A stretch of DNA of 64,000 nucleotides from Planctomycetaceae bacterium (GTDB lineage: Bacteria; Planctomycetota; Planctomycetia; Pirellulales; Pirellulaceae): assembly GCA_007694185.1 (NCBI GenBank), contig RECD01000140.1:40171-104170 (forward strand), read 5' to 3'. Shown piece by piece: positions 1 to 7,763 of the stretch; positions within the stretch are counted from its first letter, which is position 1; every line of letters begins with the position of its first letter. The notes under the pieces are model-generated. The model searched no databases, was not told where the DNA came from, and saw only the letters and a program-made list of their open reading frames with translations. The translations under genes and the position numbers were made by a program.

Positions 1-2
1 CG

Positions 3-1169
3 ATCCTCTTGATGACCGGTTTCAAACTGGCCAGCCCCAAGTTGGTCAAGCAGTTGTGGGGGGAAGGGCGCTACCAATTCTTGCCGTATCTGTTCACCGT
101 GCTCGCGATCGTTGCGACCGACCTGTTGATCGGCATCATGATCGGGTTGGTGGTGGCTTTGGCGTTCATCCTGTACAGCAACTACCAGCGTCCGCTGCAG
201 ATGGTGATCGAGAAGCACCTGGGGGGCGAACTCCATCACTTGCAACTCGCCAACCAAGTCAGCTTCCTGAATCGGGCGGCGCTTGACAAAACGCTCAACA
301 GCATCCCTTCAGGCGCTCATGCTCTGATCGACGCCCGGAGCACCGCCTACATCGATCCGGATATCCTGTCGCTGATCAAGGATTACAAGAACAAGACGGC
401 ACCGGCACGCGGCGTCGAGGTCAGTTTGCGTGGGTTTCGGCCGGTCTACGAGATGAAGGACGAGATCCAGTTCGTCGATCTGTCGACCCGTGAATTGCAG
501 CAATCGCTGACCCCGGCCAAGGTGCTCCGCGTCCTGCGTGAGGGGAATGACCGCTTCCGTAACCAGCACCCGCTTCCCCGAGATCTGGCGCGTCAGGTGA
601 ACGCGACCGCCCAGGGGCAGTATCCGATCGCGTTGGTATTGAGCTGCATGGACTCGCGGACTCCGACCGAACTCATCTTCGACCTCGGCCTGGGGGATGT
701 CTTGAATGTCTGCTTGGCAGGCAATGTGATGGTCGGACCACGGGTGCTGGCGAGTGTCGAGTATGGCTGTGTCACGGCGGGTGCCAAGTTGGTCGTCGTG
801 ATGGCCCACACCGGTTCCACGGTGATGCGGGCGGTCGTCGAGCAGGCTTGTGCTCCCGAGCCCGGCGGGCCTTATCCGCATGGCGAGCACTTCGGGTATC
901 TGGTCGATACCGTCGGCGAGTCGATCGACGAACAGGACCGACGCCGATTCGCAACACTCAGCGAGTCGGAACGGGAGGCGTTCTACGACGAGGTCGCCCG
1001 CCGCCATATCTTGCATTCGATCGACGTCATCCGCAGTCGCAGTCGGACGGTGACGGATTTGCTCGAGCAACACAAGATCGGCATGATCGCGGCGGTCTAC
1101 GACATTCGTAGTGGCCGCATCGAGTTCATCAACGACTCGGCGATCGGTTTCGATCCCAACGCGGACTGA
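3..1169 (+). CDS. SulP-family anion transporter fused to beta-carbonic anhydrase, C-terminal part (5' end outside window)
   Basis: The reading frame is open from the first base, so only the C-terminal part is present. It begins with the last SulP transmembrane segments (hydrophobic stretch around YLFTVLAIVATDLLIG and the following IMIGLVVALAFILY). A STAS-like domain follows, and then a complete beta-carbonic anhydrase domain. The anhydrase shows CMDSRTPTE (zinc Cys at 645-647, Asp/Arg dyad at 651-659) and an AGN...SVEYG core. Fusions of this kind are expected to couple bicarbonate or sulfate transport at the inner membrane to CO2/HCO3- interconversion. The second zinc motif is unusual: the family HxxC reads H-T-G-S, with His at 807-809 and Ser at 816-818, so one usual zinc ligand is missing. 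The gene converges on pheT with 20 bases between stops. Fusion identity is clear; anhydrase activity is doubtful. Confidence 0.9.
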   Translation: MLLMTGFKLASPKLVKQLWGEGRYQFLPYLFTVLAIVATDLLIGIMIGLVVALAFILYSNYQRPLQMVIEKHLGGELHHLQLANQVSFLNRAALDKTLNSIPSGAHALIDARSTAYIDPDILSLIKDYKNKTAPARGVEVSLRGFRPVYEMKDEIQFVDLSTRELQQSLTPAKVLRVLREGNDRFRNQHPLPRDLARQVNATAQGQYPIALVLSCMDSRTPTELIFDLGLGDVLNVCLAGNVMVGPRVLASVEYGCVTAGAKLVVVMAHTGSTVMRAVVEQACAPEPGGPYPHGEHFGYLVDTVGESIDEQDRRRFATLSESEREAFYDEVARRHILHSIDVIRSRSRTVTDLLEQHKIGMIAAVYDIRSGRIEFINDSAIGFDPNAD

Positions 1170-1189
1170 GGTCTCGGAAGGGTGCGGGA

Positions 1190-3229
1190 TCAGCTCAGCA
1201 GTTTGGCCCCGACCGCCTGCTCGCAACTCGCCAAGATCGCCGCGACTGTCGCGTCGGCTTCGGCCCCGGTCAATGTCGCGTCGCGCTTTTGGAGTGACAG
1301 CGCCAGCAGAATTCGTTTGCGGTCCGGCCCGTCCTTGGCCGGGTCCCGATAGGTCTCACGATAAGTCACCGCGGCCAATTCCGGTCCGGCCGCCGCGCGG
1401 ACCGCAGCTTCCAGATCCGCCCAGCGGATCGATTCGGCTAGGATCAGATTCAGGTCCCGCTGGATGGACGGGAACGGGCTGATTGCCTGTTGAGCCGGGA
1501 CCAGCACGGCGTGTTTTAGGAGTCCGACGAGCGAAAGTTCCGCGGCGGTCGTCTCCCCAGGTAACTTGAGCGTCTTCGCCAGCCGGGGAGAAATCACCCC
1601 AAGGTAGCCGAGCGGCTCGTCGCCACCGTGGATCTCGACCAGCCGACCCGGATCAAAACCGCTCCACCTTTCGGCCTTCGGTTCGGAGGGGACGAGGTAG
1701 CGGAGCGGCCAGGGAAGTCCCAGCCGAATACCGATTTCGTCGACCACCCCTTTCAGGACAAAGAAGTCGAGTCCTCCGATCATGCCGAGGGTGTACTGCT
1801 CGGCCGGCAGGTCGTCCGCCTGCTCGCCGGGCAAATAGATGTGGGCGATTTCGAACAGGTCCGCGGGCGTACCTGATGAGGTCCAGTTGAACGCCCGGCT
1901 TTGCAATAGGCTGGCCAACAGCGAACGCCGCAACCGTTTGGCGCCCTCGAGCATCGCGACCTGCGTCGAGAGCGCCGGGAGTTCCGTCCAGGGACTGAGC
2001 ATCGCGTCGACCTTCTCGGTGACGACGCTAGGCGTCATCGCCTCGCTGATCCCTGCCCCGACCAACACGCCACGGACTTTCTCGATCGCCACGTCAAACG
2101 GTCGCTTGGAACTGGGGGTGACCACGATCGGGTGATCTTCGGGAATGCGGTCGTACCCGTGGACCCTCGCGACCTCTTCGATCAGGTCGACCTCACGGCT
2201 CAAGTCATGCCGCCAACTCGGCGGTTGCCACTCGACCTGGCCGGAGGACTCGCCGACCGCTTCGCACCCCAAGGCAGTCAAGATTCTCAACACGACGTCC
2301 CGGTCGATCTCGATGCCCAGCAGGCGATTCAGCTTGGCGAACCGGAGTGAGATCGTTGGCGGCAAGGGGATCTCGGGCGCGGTGTCGACCGAGCCACCGA
2401 TCAACTCGCCGCCGGCAATCCCGAGGATCAGTTCGCAGACCCGACGACTCGCCCAGTCCAATTGGTGCGGATCGGTTCGCCGCTCGAAACGGAACGAAGA
2501 GGGGCTGAATAACTTCAGCTTGCGAGCGGTACGGCGGATCGACAGCGGCGTGAACAACGCCGCTTCGATCAGCAGGTTTTCCGTCGCTTCGTCGACCTCG
2601 CTCTGTTCGCCTCCCATCACGCCAGCGACCGCGACCGCGCGGGATGCGTCGGCGATCACACACATCGAAGGGTCAAGCGAGTAGCTGCGATGGTCGATCG
2701 CGGTGATCGTTTCGCCAGCCACGGCCGGTCGGACGACAATTCGGTTTTCTGCCAATCGGTCGAAATCGAAAGCGTGCAGCGGTTGGCCGCATTCGAACAT
2801 CACGTAGTTGGTCGCGTCGACCACGTTGTTGACCGATCCGATTCCGATCCGCTGGAGCGATTCGGCCAACCAGGCGGGACTGGGGCCGATCCGCACGCCA
2901 CGAATCAATCTGGCGGTGTATCGCGGGCAGGCTTCCGGGAACTCGTTGAGCACCGAGGTCATCAGTCCCGCGTCGCTACTGGGCGTTGTCGGCTCGACGA
3001 TCGGCTTTCGCAGCGGCAGGTCGAACAATACCGAAATCTCGCGGGCAACCCCGAGGTGGCCCAAGCAATCGCCACGATTGCTCGTGATTTCGAGGTCGAT
3101 CAGGTAATCGTCATCAACCCGCGTGGTCGACTCGTGGTTCAAACCCGCCATCGCGAGTCGGGATTCCAATTCGGCTACCGACATCGGCAGGTCGACATAT
3201 CGCGACAACCATTTCCAAGAAACGAGCAT
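1190..3229 (-). CDS. pheT: Phenylalanine-tRNA ligase beta subunit, short form lacking the N-terminal tRNA-binding (EMAP-like) domain
   Basis: PheT forms the alpha2-beta2 synthetase that charges tRNA-Phe. The 679-residue protein opens with the usual B1 start (MLVSWKWLSRYVDLP). It then jumps from MAGLNHEST directly into IDLEITSNRGDCLGHLGVARE. In E. coli-type PheT (about 795 residues) an EMAP/OB tRNA-binding domain of roughly 110 residues sits at exactly this junction. The B3/B4 editing domain, the B5 domain, the catalytic-like core and the C-terminal FDX-ACB domain (from about residue 585, FPSIQRDLNLIL) are all present. It lies 43 bases downstream of pheS in the same orientation and is probably cotranscribed with rpmI-rplT-pheS. 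Identity is certain; the short architecture is read directly from the uninterrupted frame. Confidence 0.97.
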   Translation of the reverse strand: MLVSWKWLSRYVDLPMSVAELESRLAMAGLNHESTTRVDDDYLIDLEITSNRGDCLGHLGVAREISVLFDLPLRKPIVEPTTPSSDAGLMTSVLNEFPEACPRYTARLIRGVRIGPSPAWLAESLQRIGIGSVNNVVDATNYVMFECGQPLHAFDFDRLAENRIVVRPAVAGETITAIDHRSYSLDPSMCVIADASRAVAVAGVMGGEQSEVDEATENLLIEAALFTPLSIRRTARKLKLFSPSSFRFERRTDPHQLDWASRRVCELILGIAGGELIGGSVDTAPEIPLPPTISLRFAKLNRLLGIEIDRDVVLRILTALGCEAVGESSGQVEWQPPSWRHDLSREVDLIEEVARVHGYDRIPEDHPIVVTPSSKRPFDVAIEKVRGVLVGAGISEAMTPSVVTEKVDAMLSPWTELPALSTQVAMLEGAKRLRRSLLASLLQSRAFNWTSSGTPADLFEIAHIYLPGEQADDLPAEQYTLGMIGGLDFFVLKGVVDEIGIRLGLPWPLRYLVPSEPKAERWSGFDPGRLVEIHGGDEPLGYLGVISPRLAKTLKLPGETTAAELSLVGLLKHAVLVPAQQAISPFPSIQRDLNLILAESIRWADLEAAVRAAAGPELAAVTYRETYRDPAKDGPDRKRILLALSLQKRDATLTGAEADATVAAILASCEQAVGAKLLS

Positions 3230-3272
3230 GATCGGAGGGTCGGAAGAAGGTGAGGGTCAACGACCGGGCGGG

Positions 3273-4295
3273 TCAAAACTGTTTGAGAAACCGCAGGTCG
3301 CCACTGAACAGGTCGCGGATATCGGTGATGCCGTGACGCCGCATGCACAACCGCTCGATCCCCAGCCCGAACGCGAACCCGCTGTAGATCTCCGGATCGT
3401 AGCCAACCCCCGTCAGCACCGCGGGATCGACCATCCCGGCCCCGCCGAATTCGATCCACTGGCCATTCCAGAAAAAATCGACCTCAACGCTCGGTTCGGT
3501 AAACGGAAAAAAGGACGGTCGGAATCGGATCTCGACATCGCCCCCAAGGTAGTTGTTGGCGAAAATCCTTAGCACCGTTTTTAGGTTGGCCATCGTGACT
3601 TCCGTGTCGATCAGCAAACCTTCCATTTGATGAAACATCGGGAAGTGGGTCGCGTCCGGCGCGTCCGGCCGGTAGACCCGACCGAGCGAGATCACCCGAA
3701 TCGGCGGTTTGGACGACTCCATCACCCGGATCTGGACCGTGCTCGTTTGGCTCCGAAGCAGCCGCGAACCCTCGCTAGCCGCGACCGCGCCGGCCGTGGC
3801 CAAGTAGAAATTATCGAGCGGATCGCGGGCCGGGTGATCCTCGGGAATGTTCAACGCGACGAAGTTATGCCAGGGGTCTTCCACCTCAGGCCCTTCCGCT
3901 GTGGAAAAGCCCATCCGGCCCATGATCTCCTTCAGGTGTTCGATCGTCTGGGTGACCGGATGCAGGTGCCCCAGTCTCATCGGTATCCCCGGCAGCGTCG
4001 GGTCGGGCGCGGGCCCGGAACCTGCGGTTGAGCCGCCCGCGACCAGATCCTTCGCGAGCTCCAAAGCTTGCTGGATCGATCGCTTGACCTCGTTCAACCG
4101 CTTGCCCGCGGCGGGCTTGTCGTCGCCGCCGATCCCGCCCAACAACTTCTGCACGTCCTTGAACAGCCCGCTCTTCGCCCCCAAGTAGCGGACACGAAGC
4201 GATTCCAATTGTTCCGAATCGGAGACGGTCTGAAGTGCCGCCGACGCTTCCGATTCCAGCTCGTCAAGCTTGTTGAGAAAGTCTGCCAACGACAT
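3273..4295 (-). CDS. pheS: Phenylalanine-tRNA ligase alpha subunit
   Basis: This is the catalytic subunit of PheRS, a class II aminoacyl-tRNA synthetase. The N-terminal coiled-coil arm (about residues 1-90, with YLGAKSGLFKDVQ) is followed by the class II core. Motif 2 lies around RFRPSFFPFTEPSVEV and motif 3 around FGLGIERLCMRRHGI near the C-terminus. I chose the ATG at 4295 (MSLADFLNKL), giving 340 residues. A TTG 24 bases upstream is in frame, but it would add a non-conserved NWFVP stretch without a better ribosome binding site. The gene sits between rplT and pheT in one orientation, the classical translation-gene cluster. Confidence 0.96.
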   Translation of the reverse strand: MSLADFLNKLDELESEASAALQTVSDSEQLESLRVRYLGAKSGLFKDVQKLLGGIGGDDKPAAGKRLNEVKRSIQQALELAKDLVAGGSTAGSGPAPDPTLPGIPMRLGHLHPVTQTIEHLKEIMGRMGFSTAEGPEVEDPWHNFVALNIPEDHPARDPLDNFYLATAGAVAASEGSRLLRSQTSTVQIRVMESSKPPIRVISLGRVYRPDAPDATHFPMFHQMEGLLIDTEVTMANLKTVLRIFANNYLGGDVEIRFRPSFFPFTEPSVEVDFFWNGQWIEFGGAGMVDPAVLTGVGYDPEIYSGFAFGLGIERLCMRRHGITDIRDLFSGDLRFLKQF

Positions 4296-4336
4296 CGGCA
4301 CGAACCAATTCCGAACCAAGGGGCGGTGCGCAGGGT

Positions 4337-4354
4337 CGCCCCGCCAGCGGGGCG
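4337..4354. promoter_or_regulatory. GC-rich perfect inverted repeat between rplT and pheS
   Basis: Two 8-base arms (CGCCCCGC / GCGGGGCG) are separated by only CA, so in RNA this is a 7-bp stem with a four-base loop. It lies in the rplT-pheS gap and has no T-tract on either side. An attenuation or processing hairpin that lowers pheST expression relative to the ribosomal genes is possible. A canonical intrinsic terminator is not supported. Confidence 0.4.
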
Positions 4355-4402
4355 GATCCGACTCGCCGACGATCAGCCGGCGGAAAGGTGGCCGGTGACG
4401 AA

Positions 4403-4783
4403 CTAGGCGGTCGCTTCGGCTACGGGACGTTCGGCAATCGCCAAACGTACCTTGTCGACAACGGTCTTGAAGCCGTCCGGGTCATGGATGGCCATTTCGG
4501 ACAACGTCTTCCGATCCAGTTCCATGCCGCTCAACTTCAGCCCGTGCATGAATTCCGAATAACGAAGGCCGTGCTGGTGGGCCGCCGCATTGATCCGGAT
4601 GATCCACAATTTGCGGAATTCGCGCTTTTTGGTCCGGCGATCGCGAAACGCAAAAGCGCCAGCCCGGAGTAGCGTTTCCTTGACCGTGCGCAATTTCTTG
4701 CTGCGACCGCCGCGAAAACCCTTAGCGGCTTTGAATAGACGTTTTTTGGACTGCCGACGGGCGTGTCCGATTGTGGTACGCAT
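4403..4783 (-). CDS. rplT: 50S ribosomal protein L20
   Basis: L20 binds 23S rRNA early in large-subunit assembly. The 126-residue protein has the expected basic N-terminal extension (RRQSKKRLFKAAKGFRGGRSKKLR) and the conserved FRDRRTKKREFRKLWIIRIN and AAAHQHGLRYSEFMHGLK blocks. It is slightly longer than the usual 117-120 residues because of a short C-terminal tail (ERPVAEATA). The gap to the upstream rpmI is about 170 bases, long for this gene pair. In other bacteria L20 represses its own operon by binding an mRNA mimic of its rRNA site; I could not identify such a structure by eye. Confidence 0.97.
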   Translation of the reverse strand: MRTTIGHARRQSKKRLFKAAKGFRGGRSKKLRTVKETLLRAGAFAFRDRRTKKREFRKLWIIRINAAAHQHGLRYSEFMHGLKLSGMELDRKTLSEMAIHDPDGFKTVVDKVRLAIAERPVAEATA

Positions 4784-4953
4784 CGGTAAGGATACTCCAA
4801 CCGAAATCGCGTAGCGGGTCGAGATCAGGCCTCCGTCAAAGCCCCTGCCTGAAGCCGGCTGGGCGAAGGGCGATCCGGCGACTGCCGCACCGACCCCGAC
4901 GGATGTTCATGCCCACACGACTTGCACGCAGGGGAAAGGGAAGAAAGACAGAA

Positions 4954-5175
4954 TCAGTTGCTGTAGCCGTTCAGTGCTGCCTGGATGGACGGTTCCATGC
5001 AGACGTGTACCGGCTTGGTGCCCCGCAGATTGCGACGACGCTTCTTGGTCAACCCGGTCGCCAAGTGGCTGGTTCCCGATTGACGGTGCATCGCCTTACC
5101 CGTAGCGGACAGGCGAAAACGCTTTTTCGTCGCCTTGTGCGTTTTGACTTTGGTTTTGGACTTGTTTTTGTTCAT
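4954..5175 (-). CDS. rpmI: 50S ribosomal protein L35
   Basis: This small basic large-subunit protein has 73 residues from the ATG at 5175 (MNKNKSKTKVKTHKATKKRF). L35 hallmarks are THKATKKRF near the N-terminus, then HLATGLTKKRRRNLRG. An in-frame upstream extension of 19 residues (TPVGVRGRFV...) is not L35-like and is rejected. It is the first gene of the rpmI-rplT-pheS-pheT cluster. Unlike most bacteria, infC (IF-3) is not upstream; the next gene in that direction is a divergent peptidase. Confidence 0.96.
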   Translation of the reverse strand: MNKNKSKTKVKTHKATKKRFRLSATGKAMHRQSGTSHLATGLTKKRRRNLRGTKPVHVCMEPSIQAALNGYSN

Positions 5176-5378
5176 CGGTCGATTGGTACATCGGCAAATT
5201 ACGAAGCGTCCCCGCACACCGACAGGGGTCACGGATCATATCGCCCAGCCATCGACGGCGGAAGGGCGGACCCGCCAGTTTTTTATCGAGGATCGACCCG
5301 AAAAACTCCGTGACCGCTAGAATCGGCAAGCGTTCCCCCATCGAACCGCCGTTCCCCGTTTCGCGAGTGACCCGATCG

Positions 5379-7610
5379 ATGCCCCATCGTTGCAACTTGC
5401 TAAGTCCCTTGGCGAGACTCGCTCATCGGCGAACCGCCCTGTTTGTCCTGACCGCCCCCGTCCTGCTGGGAACCCTCGCGACCGCAGCAGGTCCCCAGCC
5501 ATCCCGAGCCGAAACGCCCATGATTGCCGATTCTCCCCTGTTGAAACCTTGGCCCGGTCCTCACGGCGGGGTCCCGCCGTGGGATCAGGTCAACGCGGAT
5601 GACTTTCTCGCCGCGTTCGAGGTGGCACTCGAACTCGCCAAGAACCAGATCGACGCGATCGCCAAGCAGTCCGATCCGCCGACGATCGAGAATACGGTCT
5701 TGGCGCTCGATGCCTCCGGCGCGGAATTGGAACGCGTGGAAACCCTCTTCGATGTGCATGCCGGCAACTTGAACTTGGGGCCGATTCCCGAAATCGAACG
5801 GGTCATTTCCCCGAAGTTGTCCGAGCACGCCGATCGCGTCATTCAAAATGCCGAGCTATTCGCCCGTATCGAGTCGATTTGGCAGGCAGAGGAGGCCAAT
5901 CCGTCGTCGCCCGTCCGTCGTCGCTTGGTCGACGATCGCTACCAAAGCTTCGTCCGTCGTGGCGCCAAGCTGAGTTCCGAGGACAAGCAGCGATTGTCCG
6001 CCATCAATTCCCGTCTGGCCAGCCTGTTTACCGATTTCAATCAGAACGTTTTGGAAGACGAGAAGCGGTACGTGACCTGGATCGAGGATGCCGCCGACCT
6101 GGCGGGGTTGCCGGAGAGCACCGTCGCTGCCATGGCGGCGGCCGCAGCAGAGCGGCGGGCGACCGGTGAGACACCTTCCGCGCCGGCCTCCCGCTGGGCC
6201 GTGACCAACACCCGCTCCTCGATGGACCCGTTTCTTACCTATGCCGATAGCCGCGAGCTTCGCGAGCGGGTTTGGAGGATTTTTTACAGCCGCTGCGACC
6301 ACGGGGACGAGTTCGACAACAAGCCGGTGATCACCGAGATCCTGGCGCTCCGTTTGGAGCGAGCACGCCTGCTTGGCTACGCGACTCACGCCGATTGGCG
6401 GATGCAGCGGACGATGGCGGAGACACCCGCCACGGCGATGGGGCTGATGTTGCGGGTCTGGCCGAAGGCCGTCGCCCGCGTGCGCGAAGAGGTAGCCGAC
6501 ATGCAGCGGATCGCCGATCTCGAAGCGGACCGGCAGGGGACGCCGAAAATCCGCATCGAGCCTTGGGATTATCGCTACTACGCCGAACGGGTTCGCAAAG
6601 AAAAGTACGACCTCGATTTCAACGAGGTCGAACCCTATTTGCAGCTCGATCGGCTGGTCGAGGGAATGACCTGGGCGGCAGGGGAGTTGTTCGGGATGCG
6701 GTTCGAGCCGGCACCCGAATACCCCACTTTTCACCCGGACGTCCGGGTCTGGCGAGTGACGGATGCCCAGGGTGTCGTTACCGGCCTGTTTTATCTCGAC
6801 CCCTATGCCCGGGAAGGAAAGCGGAGCGGGGCCTGGATGAGCGAATATCGGGCTCAGTACCGCTCCCCTTCCGTTTCGATCCCGATCGTTTCGAACAACT
6901 CGAACTTCGTCAAGTCGTCCGAAGGTCAGCCCGTCTTGATCTCCTGGGACGACGCGGTGACGCTTTTCCACGAATTCGGCCACGCCTTGCACGGTTTGCT
7001 GTCCCAGGTCGATTACAAGGCCCAGGCGGGTACCCGGGTTGCCCGGGATTACGTCGAATTCCCGTCACAGGTCTTCGAGCACTGGCTGATGACGGATGAA
7101 GTGCTCGGTCGTTTCGCCCTGCATCACGAAACGGGCCAGCCGATGCCGAGCGAATTGCTCCAGCGGATCCGCAAAGCCGCCCAGTTCAACCAGGGTTTCG
7201 GCACGGTCGAATACCTGGCCAGCGCGATCATGGATATGAAACTGCACACCGACACGACGGGGGCGATCGACCCGGCGGCCTTCGAACGGGAGGTGTTGGC
7301 CGAGATCGGCATGCCGCCGGAAATGGTGATGCGACATCGCCTGCCCCACTTTCTGCACCTCTTCAGCAGCGACAGCTACAGTGCGGGCTATTACAGCTAC
7401 CTGTGGTCGGATGCTTTGACCGCCGACGCGGCCGAGGCCTTCGAACAGTCGCCAGGCGGCTATTTCGATCGTGAATTGGCGAGGGCATTGAAGGAGCATG
7501 TGCTGTCGGTCGGCGATACGATCGACCCGGCCGAGAGTTTTCGGCTGTTTCGCGGCCGTGACGTCGACACCACCGCACTGCTCCGAAAACGCGGTTTCCC
7601 GATCGACTGA
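5379..7610 (+). CDS. Exported M3-family oligopeptidase (peptidyl-dipeptidase Dcp / oligopeptidase A type)
   Basis: This zinc metallopeptidase of family M3 hydrolyses short peptides. The zinc motif HEFGH starts at base 6969. The third ligand, Glu in DYVEFPSQVFEHW, is at 7056-7058, 29 residues after the first His, as in Dcp. The downstream block FSSDSYSAGYYSYLWSD is the family's substrate-binding signature. The ATG at 5379 gives 743 residues and a signal peptide with a basic start (HRCNLL...HRRT), a hydrophobic core (ALFVLTAPVLLGTLA) and a likely cleavage in ATAAG or SRAET, so the enzyme is probably periplasmic. A GTG at 5310 would only add a polar leader. The gene is divergent from rpmI and convergent with the giant gene that follows. 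Confidence 0.93.
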   Translation: MPHRCNLLSPLARLAHRRTALFVLTAPVLLGTLATAAGPQPSRAETPMIADSPLLKPWPGPHGGVPPWDQVNADDFLAAFEVALELAKNQIDAIAKQSDPPTIENTVLALDASGAELERVETLFDVHAGNLNLGPIPEIERVISPKLSEHADRVIQNAELFARIESIWQAEEANPSSPVRRRLVDDRYQSFVRRGAKLSSEDKQRLSAINSRLASLFTDFNQNVLEDEKRYVTWIEDAADLAGLPESTVAAMAAAAAERRATGETPSAPASRWAVTNTRSSMDPFLTYADSRELRERVWRIFYSRCDHGDEFDNKPVITEILALRLERARLLGYATHADWRMQRTMAETPATAMGLMLRVWPKAVARVREEVADMQRIADLEADRQGTPKIRIEPWDYRYYAERVRKEKYDLDFNEVEPYLQLDRLVEGMTWAAGELFGMRFEPAPEYPTFHPDVRVWRVTDAQGVVTGLFYLDPYAREGKRSGAWMSEYRAQYRSPSVSIPIVSNNSNFVKSSEGQPVLISWDDAVTLFHEFGHALHGLLSQVDYKAQAGTRVARDYVEFPSQVFEHWLMTDEVLGRFALHHETGQPMPSELLQRIRKAAQFNQGFGTVEYLASAIMDMKLHTDTTGAIDPAAFEREVLAEIGMPPEMVMRHRLPHFLHLFSSDSYSAGYYSYLWSDALTADAAEAFEQSPGGYFDRELARALKEHVLSVGDTIDPAESFRLFRGRDVDTTALLRKRGFPID

Positions 7611-7704
7611 TCCGTAGCGAAGCCGGCGAGGAGACGCCCGGCCTGCTCGATTTCTCCGGGTGTGCCTGGATTGCCAGCCGTTTATCCGTTCGGCCCGAAA
7701 CGAA

Positions 7705-7730
7705 CCGAGCCGACCGCCAGGTCGGCTCGG
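7705..7730. terminator. Strong bidirectional hairpin between convergent genes
   Basis: Perfect 11-base arms (CCGAGCCGACC / GGTCGGCTCGG) flank the loop GCCA. The hairpin lies between the stop of the M3 peptidase gene and the stop of the 20-kb giant gene, which converge here. There is no clear T-run on either strand, so it would act as a GC-rich hairpin terminator or mRNA 3' end stabiliser for both transcripts. Confidence 0.65.
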
Positions 7731-7763
7731 ATGCGACGGCCCACTGGGTCGATAGCCGGACGA

